A stretch of 64,000 bases of DNA from assembly GCA_035235625.1 (NCBI GenBank), contig CP141145.1, positions 20,834,563 to 20,898,562 of the forward strand, given 5' to 3'. The DNA comes from Saururus chinensis (Eukaryota > Streptophyta > Magnoliopsida > Piperales > Saururaceae). Positions 35,001 to 44,150 of this stretch are shown piece after piece (within the stretch, counting starts at the first letter, position 1; every line of letters begins with the position of its first letter). The notes below the pieces were generated by a model. The model was not told the origin of the DNA. It worked only from the letters and a program-made list of their open reading frames with translations, and did no database searches. The position numbers were made by a program, and so were the translations under genes.

Positions 35001-38000
35001 TACTTGATTCATGTAGGATGTGAATAGTATAATGATATTTATATAATTACACGTGATATGTGTCATGAATTATGAATGAACTTATGAGGCATAGGTAGCA
35101 TAAACATGTGTTTAAGAAATGTGATTTAAATCATGATGCACAAATAGTATGAATATATATATAGAATGTGATTTATCTCATGATGCATAGGCTTAGAGAA
35201 TATGTACATATGAAGAATGTTTAGATTGAAAATGCATGTATTCCGTTTCAAAACCCTTACTAAGCTAAGCTTACCCTTTTTTGTTTGTGGTTTTTATTTT
35301 AGGGCTGAATGTTGTGCCCTTGAGGTGCTTCGGATGGGCTCTATATTGAGCATGAAGATGGACTCGCTTCATGAGAGGGGCTAGAGTTATTTGGGTTATG
35401 ATGGACTTGTTATGTGTTATGTAGAACTTATATTTGACTTTTACTTCACACTATAATTAGCCAATCGGCTTTAGACTTGTAGCCCTTTAGGCTTGTTATT
35501 ATATTCTTATTTAGATGTAGGTATGTGTGGACTAAGATTATTAATTAGTCTCTTTTATATTTTTCTATTTACTTTTGCACAAAAGGCGCGTGCTTTCACT
35601 TCAATATGTATTTCACCGAATGATGGGTTAAGTCTTCCACATTTTCACTTCACTTCGTCGAGCCGCGTATTGCCTTCTCTTTGGACCGGGTTCGGTTCAA
35701 GGGTAGCATGTGTTAGGGCATGATAGCTTTCACACAATATTATGAAATATTTTACAGATGGCATATTGGTATTTAGAAGTGACCCAGCAATAAAGTCATT
35801 GCTCTTGGCAGGCTTGAATGTTATCAAGAAATCCTTCCAGTTCCATCCATGCAAGTGAGGGAATTGCTCATAGTCTGAGTTCAATTGTCCATCCCTGACA
35901 TTTATGAACCATAGTCAATTAGAGATTTATTTTAATAGTATTTCCTATTTTAAATAGATTTCAATTAACGTATTATGTCTTAGTTAAGATAGGATTCTTA
36001 TTTTCAGTTGGTTTGTTTAGAATAACTTATTAGCGGTAGATTCTTAATAGTACTTAATTCCTAGTTTAGGTTTACTTATTAGTCTATAAATTGTGTACTA
36101 GGTAATCATCAGGAATGGAATTGGGAAAGTAAAATTTAGTTCAGTTATTTATCTATCCCTCTTCCTAGTTCTCTCTCCCCTTTCTCCTACATTCAAAACC
36201 CCTTGTGGCCAAGAGTTACAACATTGGTATTGGACTTGGTCTTTCCAAGGCCTTCCCGCCATGGTGTCCAACACTCACAACCAGGAGCAAAGAGGTCTAA
36301 ATCGACAAACCTGTGTTTGGACCACAGTCTAGAGGTGCAGAACCACCATCTTGCCGTTGCTTCAAGAGCGTCTTCCACCGTTGCTAGTCCCTGTTCCCCA
36401 ATTGCTGCCTTCTTGTTTGGAGTCACGCACCACAGCAACCCATTACGCCAGCCCAATTTTATGTGGGTCTAGCAGCCACGATGGGTCACTACCCGCTTCA
36501 TGGGCCGGGGCCTACGTTGGCTCCCGTCTCTGGCGTAGCACTTTGTTACGGCATCCATGCCAATTCAGCTGCCTACCTGGGTTGCTCCTACTTATGAGCA
36601 GCCACGGCAAACAACCCCCATTCCTCAAATAGGGCTGTCACAAGTTCCTCAAGTGTATGGACTACCTCGTCAAAATTCCAATGATGAGGATCACCTTCGT
36701 GGATTGGACAATGTCTTTCACAACAACTATACTCGTACCGATCATCAGCCTTGTGATCATGGCCACGTTTTTCACAACCAGCCCCATCATGACACCTATG
36801 ACGGCCATGTCCAAGCCCGTCCTACCTGGCTCACACATTTCCCATGTTCAACGGTGACAAACTGGACGAGTGGGTCTCTCGTGCTTGGCGTTTCTTTCAC
36901 TTTCACTTTCACTTTCACTTTCACTGGACCCCTAAGCCTGAAAAGATTAATATGGCTTCGTTTTACATAGTGGGCCACACCCTCCAATGGCTCAACCATT
37001 ACCTTCATCACAACCCGCATGCTACTTGGGATGATCTTGAACAGGCCTTGCTTGTTCGCTTTGGGCCTTCTGCTTATCAAAACTTCAATAAGCTACTTTC
37101 TTTCTCATAGTTCACCAAAAGACTAATGTCTAAGACTTTGTGGATGAATTTGAAAAGTTAGTCAATTGGGCCTGCCATTGGCCGGAAGATGCCTTAGTTG
37201 GAACCTTTATTGGGGGATTGCATGATGACATCAATAATGAGGAAGATACTCTCAACCCACAAACCTTAACTGAGGCATTCATGTTGCTCACACTTGTAAA
37301 GAGAAAGTCAATAACTAGCGATGACACCTACGGATTCCCACCCTGCTCTCTTCTTTGAGTACTCCTACCCCCACATCCTCCACTGTCAGAGTTCCTGTTT
37401 AAAAACTCTCTCAAGCTGAGATGAATGAAACATTCTAAGGGGCTTTGTTACAATTGTGATGAAAAATATGCCCATGGCCACCGTTGCAAGACAATTCACA
37501 TGTTTATTACCGAGCAGGATGAGGGCCCTGTTGCAAAGTTTAATGTCAATTTGGCCAATTGGTCAATGACATCCACCCTATAATATCCTTTCATGTACAT
37601 CAGGGTGTTAATGCTCCTTATACCATACCCGTTAATGGCAAAATGGAAAAATAACAGGTCCTTGTGTTCGCAGACACCAAGAGCACTCATACCTTCATCA
37701 ATGAGGGAGTTGCACCCACATAATTTCATATTGTTCTCCATTTGATGTTATGGTGGGTGATGGTGTCAAACTAAGTTTCTAGAGCATTTGTCATGGTGCC
37801 ACCTTATTTGCCAAGGGTATTCTTTTGATTTCGAACTTCTATCTTTTTCCTTTGAAGAGAGCAGATGTGGTTCTTGGGATCGATTGGCTTGGGAAAAGTT
37901 AAATGGGGCTTTGCTCAAATGCAACTCACATTCCAACTGAATGGTAACAAGCATCATCTTACTACACAACCACCAAAAAAGTTGCACACTATCCAGCGGG

Positions 38001-40721
38001 CTTGTGGACAAGGCCTAGCATTAGCCATGGTAGATTTTTATGAACTGCAGTTAATTAGAGAATTCCTTTAATAGTAAATCCTATTATAAATAGATCTCAA
38101 TTAGTGTTGTCTTATTTAAAGTAGGATTCTTATTTTCGATTACTATGTTTAGAATAACTTATTAGTGGTAGAATCCTAATAATACGTAATTGCTAGTTTA
38201 GGTTTAGTCTATGAATTGTGTATTACGTACTCATCAAGAACGGAAATGGAGAAGTAGAATTTAGTTCAGTTATTTATCTTTCCCTCTTCCTAGCTCTCTC
38301 CCCCCTTTTTGTTACATTCAAAACTGCTACAACACTGACGTGGGTGGCTATCAATGTCTGAGCCAAGGTGCAAGATTTTAGCATCTCCAAGAAGGGTCAA
38401 AGATAAAATGAATCAGGTTGGATTTTGTTAATTCTTTTTGTCATGGCACTAACTTCTTGCTACCTCTTAGCGACCATAGGCAGTCTTTACCTTCTTCACA
38501 TAAGGACACCTTGGTGCCTATTTTTTGTCCATGACGTAATTTTAGTTGACAAGACTATAACTGGGTTAAATGTCAAACTATAACTGTAGAAGGAAGCTCT
38601 AGAATCAAAAAGTTTAAAATAAGCAAGACAAAGACGGAGTACATCGAATTTAACTTTAAGGATAGTAGAACTTTAGTCAAAATATATGAGTAAGAAATGT
38701 CAAGATGTGAGTAATTCTGATATTTGTGCTCTATTATCCACAAAGAGGGAGATATAACTAGTAATGTGGTCTATAGAATTGATGTTGGGTACGTAAAATA
38801 GAAGGCAACGTTAAGAGTTTTGTGTATAGATGAAATCCAAATAAGCTTAAAGGAAAGTTCTATAAGACTGCTATTAGGCCCACAACACTTTATAGCACAT
38901 AATGTTGGGCACCCAAAAAAATTATATAAATAAACTAAATATAGCTGACATGAGGATATTAAGGTGGATGAATAGAATAATCAAGAAAGATAGGATTAGA
39001 AATGAGTATATACGTGAGAACTTACGGGTAACACTTTTAGGAGAGAATCTCAAAAAGTGTAGGTTGTGTTGGTATGGGTATACAAAGAATGACTAATAGA
39101 TGCCCAGTAAAAAAAATGGAAGGGTTTTATGTAAATAATATCAAAAGAGGGAAAATGAAGCCTAAAAGAACTTAAATTGAATTAATAAAGAACGATATGA
39201 CTACATTATCTCTTACAAAAAAGCTGATGCAAAACATGCTTCAATGGAGAAGTAAAATCCATGTCGCCGACCCTAAATTATTGGAAAAATATGCTACTTG
39301 ATTATGATTATAATTCTCAATTCAAATCTAGTACTTTTTCTTTCTTTGTTAAATATAACTAGATAGATACAGTGAAACTCGAGAGGAAAGATCACAAACA
39401 CTTAGTAGTCACGACCACTTAATTTATGCCACTTTCCATATGAAAGCAGAGAACAGTCAAAAACGAAAAGAAATGAAAATCCTCCCTCACCTGAATTCCT
39501 CCAACTAGGATCTCTAAAGAAGGATTGGCTATCAAGTTCTCAAATGTCACCCCATGAGCAGTGGCAACAAGCTGGATTCCGCGTTGTGCAATAGTGCTTG
39601 CAGCCATAGCTTCAAGCTTGGTTCCAATTTCATCAATCACAATTACCTGGGGCATGTGATTTTCTACCGCTTCAATCAGTACCTGAAATAGATAAGTTTC
39701 CAATGTCTATAACACACTGTAACTCCGCAAAACGAAAATCTCTATCAAATGTCTGCAACACAAACTGACAGTTACCAATTCCACATACCTTATGCTGCAT
39801 ATCAGAGTTGGGCACTTGCATCCTGCGGGCAAGACCAATTCCTTCATGGGGAATGTCACCATCCCCACCAATTTCATTAGAGGTGTCCACAATCATCACC
39901 CGTTTCTTGCAGTCATCAGCCAGCATGCGGGATATTTCCCTTTCAACAACACCAACCCCTTATCAATCATCACATAACCAGACAGCGCAATGTATAGCAA
40001 GCACTGAAGAAACAGACCTAATAATCGTCGTCTTCCCGACGCCAGGAGGCCCGAGGAGCAGCAGAGACCCGCCATCCTTGACCAAATTCCGCAGCAAATT
40101 CGCACTACCCGTGACCGCACGGCCCACCCGACAAGTCAATCCGATAATCGCCCCCTTCCTGTTCCGGATGGCGCTGATTCGGTGCAGCGTCCTGCTGATC
40201 CCCGCCCGGTTGTCCGTCGAAAAATCCCCAACCTGAAACATACATAGCAGAAAGCCTTCATCCAAGCAACCAAACCCCGCAAAACAATGAGAGACAGAAG
40301 ATGACGAAATCAGTACCTGCGAGGTGGCGTGCTCGAGGTTTTGAAAGGAGACGGGGAGGTCGGAGAGGAGGAAATCGCCGGAAGGGAAGCGGGCCAGAGG
40401 CTTCCGCCCCAAATCCATCACAACTTCTATCAAATGGCTGAGCTCCGGGTGCGCGCTAACTGTTTGTCGCATTTCCTCAGGGAGGAGGGCCAGCAGCCGC
40501 CCCAGCTCGACGTCGAAGCCATCGTCCTCGCGCAAGACAGGCGACTCGGAGGGCCAGCAAAAGAGCTGGAGGATCGATGGAGATTTTGGGCTGGGGAAGG
40601 ACTTCGCGCCCGGAGACGAAATGGGTCGGAGAGTACGGCGGTATGGGCAGAGAAAGGCAGGACGATGGCGGAGAGGCGGGTGGAGGTGGAAGTACGGCGC
40701 GGGGAGCGCTAACGTGCGCAT
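29080..40721 (-). CDS. SPD1-like: SPD1/ycf45-family plastid P-loop ATPase, nine exons
   Basis: Minus-strand CDS: join of 40721-40317, 40232-40018, 39939-39789, 39682-39491, 32489-32327, 32208-31967, 31216-31040, 30963-30841 and 29376-29080. It is 1965 nt, 654 residues. All introns are GT-AG and all phases agree. Residues 1 to about 50 are Pro/Arg/Ser-rich with few acidic residues, like a chloroplast transit peptide. Walker [10 protein letters not shown] is at 196-204, [17 protein letters not shown] is in exon 3, and Walker B VIVIDE is at 270-275. [15 protein letters not shown] and [13 protein letters not shown] span exons 4-5. A basic R3H-like C-terminus ([14 protein letters not shown]..) lies from about residue 557. 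The family includes plastid ycf45 and Arabidopsis SPD1 (seedling plastid development). I cannot say which of the plant paralogues this is. It appears intact. Intron 4 is swollen to 7 kb by transposons. Confidence 0.93.
29440..29560 (-). repeat. RTE-type LINE 3' end fragment in intron 8
   Basis: On the minus strand the piece reads ...CATGTTGACCCCAAATTATTG then a short A-rich stretch and ACTTATTATGATTA. It matches the tail of the plus-strand LINE relic at 39255-39310 (CATGTCGCCGACCCTAAATTATTGGAAAA...). It is a 5'-truncated insertion of the same family. Confidence 0.5.
32640..35725 (+). mobile_element. Solo LTR (family L) in intron 4
   Basis: A 3086-bp LTR with perfect 5-bp duplications GCTTT at 32635-32639 and 35726-35730. 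Its right end, GTTAGGGCATGATA, matches the CTAGGGCGTGACA end of the solo LTR 1420-8074 read on its own strand. Interior blocks also match, for example ATTAGCCGCTCGGAGG and CTGAAAGGACAAGG near 34360-34400 against the reverse complement of about 2960-3000. A TATA box is at 33048-33054. No internal coding region remains. It lies antisense to the host gene, and its own promoter would fire against SPD1-like transcription. Confidence 0.9.
33048..33054 (+). promoter_or_regulatory. LTR TATA box
   Basis: TATATAA precedes AAACCCTAACC and a short leader about 410 bp inside the solo LTR. This matches the place of the TATA box in the related LTR at 7653-7662. Confidence 0.55.
35756..35895 (-). other. Unidentified coding-like fragment in intron 4, 3' part
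   Basis: The minus strand is open here and reads [18 protein letters not shown], then [17 protein letters not shown] and ends NTNMPS directly before GTAAAAT, a good splice-donor string. The 5' part lies at 38340-38385. If the nested LTR element and one copy of its CTGAC duplication are ignored, the frame is continuous back to an ATG there, 63 codons in all, after an in-frame stop. The Trp-, Phe- and His-rich composition looks like real protein. I do not recognise it. It is not needed for the SPD1-like protein, whose exons 4 and 5 join without it. It may be an exon captured from another gene or a cassette exon. Confidence 0.4.
36557..38000 (+). pseudogene. gag-protease relic of the short LTR element
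   Basis: Open pieces in changing frames read [17 protein letters not shown], then [16 protein letters not shown] and [14 protein letters not shown], the core of Ty3/gypsy gag. [22 protein letters not shown] follows, then a CCHC-like knuckle near 37450 and protease fragments to about 37990. Between the first two blocks a (TTTCAC)5 run adds an [10 protein letters not shown] stretch. Several frameshifts are present. Gag normally packages the RNA; the protease normally cuts the polyprotein. Confidence 0.7.
36895..36924 (+). repeat. (TTTCAC)5 hexanucleotide run in gag
   Basis: Five perfect TTTCAC units within the gag reading frame add alternating Phe-His residues just after the conserved [10 protein letters not shown] segment. 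Confidence 0.95.
38520..39310 (+). pseudogene. RTE-type LINE reverse transcriptase relic, C-terminal part
   Basis: On the plus strand, pieces in different frames read [14 protein letters not shown] (in place of the catalytic 'FADDIVL..E'), a [11 protein letters not shown] segment, and [34 protein letters not shown] and RLCWYGY. This is the conserved end of plant RTE LINE ORFs ('..AEMRMLRWMCG.TR.D+IRN..IR...GV......+LRWFGH'). The copy is 5'-truncated and has several stops. Its tail (CCGACCCTAAATTATTGG) matches the intron 8 fragment at 29440-29560. It lies antisense to the SPD1-like gene in intron 4. Confidence 0.75.
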
Positions 40722-41896
40722 TGCGCACTCGTCTAGAATCGGCGCAGGACTACTTAGAACGTTTCGGAGGAAACATCACAGCACACAGAGCCAGCTCGGA
40801 GTGGGAGCTAACGTGCATCGCGGCAGCCGGCGTTGAAGGTAAGCGGCGGAGGAACGGGTGGCTCTGGGCTGATGGCTCGCCCGGACGGCTTTCGCGGTCG
40901 TGGAGGGAATGTTTGCGAATTGCTGCGGGGAAGATGACCTGAGACCGACATTTCCGGTATCTATAAAAAATGCTACACCTACGGGCTGTAATCAACGCGA
41001 TAACCCACGCGGATGTGCATCAAAATGATCTTCGAGTCATGACCGTGTTTGGAAAACGTAAGCCCCGATTATCAACTGTGGTGAAGAACCTGAACCAAAC
41101 TAGTATCTCTGTCCCATATTGAATGTACAGGTTTCGAGTTAACTTAACCGAATAAGACAATTAATATGGGGAGGAGGAGATTATCTAATGTATATTAGCC
41201 TAGAAACGTTTGAATGGTCTGGCCATATACATTGCTCCAATTAATATTTTTTAATCTTTTTTCATTTCTATTTATTTTGGGTTAATACTAAAAAAAGAGA
41301 ATAAATTGCATCTAATCTTCGATTTGACGAATAACCCACATTAGATTGAACTGATCTTCAACCCAACCGCAGCTTTGTTCTTTTTAATGTCATGTAAGCA
41401 AATCTAAATCACTCACAATTGTCTAAACTCTGAATCGATTTTTTTGTTAATTTTATACAAAAACCCAAGGCCACGAGCTGTTGAATACACTATGAACTGC
41501 ACAGATGTGTATCTAATCATCATAGGTAAAAAAACGTTTAATTATTTAATGTGCATTAGCCAATGCTAAGTAGGCATACTAGGAATTGGGCTTAAATAGT
41601 GACGCCATTTGAAATGCAATCTTTTGAGTTTTGATGCATCTTTGCCCACTTCTGGAAATTCTGGGTTAGTTCTTGAAGAGTGATTAAGACGACGAAGGAC
41701 AAACCCACACAAGATTTCGTTGATTTTCAATCCAATTGAAGCTTTTTTTTCTTTCTTTGCAACTTTTAGTTTGTGTTTACATTCTAATTCATTCAGCACT
41801 GTAGAATGAATTATTGAAACAAGCAGGCAGCCGAATGCTCGAGTATACGAGTATAAATGAGAAAAGAGGAAGAAGAAGAAGAAGAGAGAGCCGGGA
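40722..41896. other. 5' region of the SPD1-like gene and 3' flank of the KEN-motif gene
   Basis: Positions 40722-40970 are GC-rich and should hold the 5' UTR and promoter-proximal DNA of the SPD1-like gene. A 22-codon upstream frame lies at 40750-40818. On the minus strand a TTTTTTATAG string lies near 40965. From about 41000 the sequence is AT-rich without a coding region. Confidence 0.5.
40750..40818 (-). other. Possible upstream ORF of the SPD1-like gene (22 codons)
   Basis: An ATG at 40818 opens a 22-codon frame (MHVSSHSELALCAV...) that ends in TAG at 40750, 28 nt before the main ATG. If the transcript starts further upstream, this could lower translation of the main frame. The transcription start is unknown. 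Confidence 0.35.
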
Positions 41897-42262
41897 TCAT
41901 CTGAATTCCTTCCTGAGACAAACCCGACTGGTCACGGACGACCACCTCTGCTCGCCAACAAATCTCTTCCTCTTCAGTATTCCGGCTGGGGGGGCCGACT
42001 CGAGACCAACAACCGGATCAGCAATCTCAAGACTCAGAAACACAGTCCCCACGGCGGTGGCGTAGAAAACGGGCGGAAGGATGGAGTTGCTGAGTGGGTG
42101 GAAGAGATGGGTGATGTCCTCGAGCGGCTTCCGGGCTCTCTTCTTGCAGAAGGGAGACGGGTGGGCGGCCGGAGGCAGCTGAATCCTAGACGGCTGTGGA
42201 GGAAGAGGAGGAGGGAGGTTCTCTTTTTTGGAATCATCGGCAGGAAGGGAAATCACCGCCAT
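41897..42262 (-). CDS. Small proline-rich protein with KEN-type motif, function unknown
   Basis: An uninterrupted frame of 121 codons starts with ATG at 42262 and ends in TGA at 41897. The protein begins MAVISLPADDSKKENLPPP, giving a KEN tripeptide near residue 13, a known APC/C degron type. A Pro-rich stretch follows, then CKKRARKPLEDITHLFHP near residue 60 and a basic GILKRKRF segment in the C-terminal half. There is no signal peptide or membrane helix. The 'basic-PLEDIT.LF' motif with an N-terminal KEN suggests a small nuclear, cell-cycle-linked plant protein, but I do not recognise the family with certainty and assign no name. The same frame stays open upstream of the ATG. I chose the ATG because the upstream part looks like 5' UTR. 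It shares strand with the SPD1-like gene, about 1.2 kb away. Confidence 0.65.
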   Translation of the reverse strand: MAVISLPADDSKKENLPPPLPPQPSRIQLPPAAHPSPFCKKRARKPLEDITHLFHPLSNSILPPVFYATAVGTVFLSLEIADPVVGLESAPPAGILKRKRFVGEQRWSSVTSRVCLRKEFR

Positions 42263-42864
42263 TGATAGCTGAAGGTGGAGGATGAGAGAATTGAAGGGGG
42301 CACTGCGCGAAGAGGCATTTGTAATGGAGATTCTTGGAGGGGAAATTTGATTTCTTTGCGATTTTGGGTGGTCTGATTTCAGGTTTCGATTTTCGAAATC
42401 GAATTTGGAAGACGGAGAGAGAGCTCGGATTTTTTGGTCTGTTTCGCTGTGAAAATGGCGGAGGGAGATTCGAATTTGCCGGGGCGAGGAAGTTTTGCGT
42501 GGATGTGATAAATCCACAATTCATTTTTTAGTGTGTGCAGCGTTGCCCTGCGGTGCGGCGCGTTGGAGTGAGCATTTAGAAATGCTTGGTTTTAGTGACG
42601 GAGTTGATTGGGTTTATGAGATTCTTTTGAATGGACTACTCAAGTCAGGCTGAAGCTATTTGATTCGTGGCGCGTGGAATGGTGCCGCGCGCGGTTGGTT
42701 GTAAATTTGAGAAGGTAGTGGTAAATTGTTTCTAAATTTTGAAAAGTGATGAATTGGCTGGAGTACACGAGCACTCCCCTGTGCTTTGCATCAAGAGGAT
42801 CGCACGGATTTTTAATAAATTCAACTCGACCTGACCCTAGGGATCGGGTTTGGATTTAATTAAA
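42263..42864. other. Upstream region of the KEN-motif gene
   Basis: Probable 5' UTR and promoter of the small gene. Positions 42263-42520 are GA/TC-rich and could be leader. CGCG-rich patches lie near 42540-42690. No further coding region is supportable. Confidence 0.4.
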
Positions 42865-42866
42865 TA

Positions 42867-43043
42867 CTCCCTCTAATTTAAATTAATAGCTCTATTTTAT
42901 ATTTTATGTTAATAACTTTATTTTATTAAATTTAAGTGATAGGGTATTAAAGAATTAGCATTATAAATTTATTTTTTCTTCTTATAAAAATAGGTAATAA
43001 AAATTATTTTTTTTTAATATAGCTATTAATATTATAGAGGGAG
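42867..43043. mobile_element. Stowaway-type MITE (Tc1/mariner)
   Basis: A 177-bp AT-rich element begins CTCCCTCTAATTTAAATTAATAG and ends in its imperfect complement CTATTAATATTATAGAGGGAG. TA dinucleotides flank it at 42865-42866 and 43044-43045. The CTCCCTC terminus, TA duplication and size fit Stowaway MITEs. Confidence 0.88.
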
Positions 43044-43045
43044 TA

Positions 43046-44142
43046 TTAAAATAGATTAGATTCAAATTTAGATCTTCACCTTAATAATGCGGGTCAGGTT
43101 AGATTCAGGTTTTGCCTTACCTAACTCGACCCGACTTAGTTATATGTAAAAACCCTAATTTAATTCCTATTTCACATTGCTCTCCAAGCTCTCATCCAAC
43201 GACTGCGGCTACCTCCCCTCTTCACCCATTTGAATTGTTTGTCCCCGCCTCCATTTTGCTAGTGCCTGGCGACCATTGTCGGTGTCTGCGTGCCATTGCT
43301 CAAGCTAGAAGCTTTGATCCCCACATGCTCAGCACCTCTTTTTGTGATCCATTCTGCCTCAAGTCACTGCAATCAGTCTCGATTTTCCTCCCTCTTCTTC
43401 GATCTCCCTCTCAAAGGTATTATCAAACACTTTTTTCATTCTTTTCAGTTATTGCCTATCAGTATGCAATTTCATGTTTATGAGTGACTGAAATATTCAA
43501 CATACTATTGATTTTATTCTTCAAAACTCCAAAGCCAATGATTATCCTCCATCTATGAGAGAAGAAGAATTTCTTGAGCCACAATCAATGTCAAGATCAA
43601 TTGCACAAGATTGAATGTTGAGTGCACAAGACGGGTTTTTGAGTTTTTTTTACAAATTTTGAACGTGGTGCAATTGATTATCTACCTTTGATGGATATAT
43701 TGGGTTGTTATGTCTATTTTTTTAGATTTGGGTCAGGTCGGATTAGGTAGTGAATTATTAGGATTGGGCTACGTATCATTCAGGTTAGGATTATATGCTA
43801 TTCAGGTTGGGTCGGGTCGGTTTGGGTTTTGATTCTACCATTAGGAGTTGGGTTTAGTATTCAATTTTTAACCCATGACAGTTTTGATATAGGATTCGGG
43901 TTTTGGTTTTTTAAATGGTATCGGAGTCACGGTTACCAAAACTCAATTCAAACCAGCTTGATGACATCACTTTTTAGTAGGCTATCCATATGTGCCTTAG
44001 TAAATGCCACAGTTCACATAGGAGAGAATGGGAAGAGGACAGTTGAAGGGGACGTCATAATTTTGGATCCACTATGTTATGTTGCTTGAATTTTGGGAGA
44101 TGCAATCCAATGTCACTAGTGAAGCTTTACATGTTATTAGTC
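43046..44142. other. No clear gene; possible non-autonomous hAT-like leader
   Basis: The piece has GGGTCAGGTT/GGGTCGGGTCGG-type stretches near its start (43090-43135) and end (43720-43825). Near 43150 there is an AAACCCTAATTTAATTCC leader-like string, followed by C/T-rich sequence up to a TCTCAAAGGTATT donor-like site at 43420. This layout is seen in some hAT elements, but I found no terminal repeats, and the short open frames show no domain. Confidence 0.25.
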
Positions 44143-44150
44143 ACCTCAAA

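Larger units (their letters stand above)
35901..38334 (+). mobile_element. Short Ty3/gypsy-like LTR element with gag and protease relics only
   Basis: LTRs at 35901-36223 and 38036-38334 are clearly homologous. CTGAC duplications lie at 35896-35900 and 38335-38339. The 5' LTR ends TACAACA and is followed by TTGGTATTGGA, a decayed initiator-Met PBS. The interior (1.8 kb) encodes gag, a zinc knuckle ([13 protein letters not shown]) and protease-like pieces (a DTKSTHTFI motif and [11 protein letters not shown]). Reverse transcriptase, RNase H and integrase are missing, so it is an internally deleted chromovirus-like copy. The zinc knuckle resembles that of the element at 58717-64000. It lies antisense in intron 4. 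Confidence 0.85.
32490..39490 (-). other. Intron 4 of the SPD1-like gene, expanded by transposons
   Basis: The 7001-bp intron runs from GTGAGGG (minus strand, 39490) to GAACAG just before 32489. It holds, in order of coordinate, a 3.1-kb solo LTR, a coding-like fragment, a 2.4-kb LTR element nested in that fragment, and a LINE relic. The other introns are 76-1464 bp. The donor and acceptor remain canonical. Confidence 0.9.

Noticed and set aside
35756..35895. This coding-like piece as an exon of the SPD1-like gene
   Set aside because: Exons 4 (ending LVGGIQ) and 5 (starting SVTLGDEEA) join in phase and match the family order without it.
40329..40712. Plus-strand frame of 127 codons at the SPD1-like locus
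   Set aside because: It is antisense to exon 1 and the transit-peptide region, open because of GC content.
42263..42517. In-frame extension of the KEN-motif protein upstream of its ATG
   Set aside because: There is no ATG in the extension, only a non-ATG start. Composition looks like leader sequence, and the ATG at 42262 starts a sensible N-terminus.
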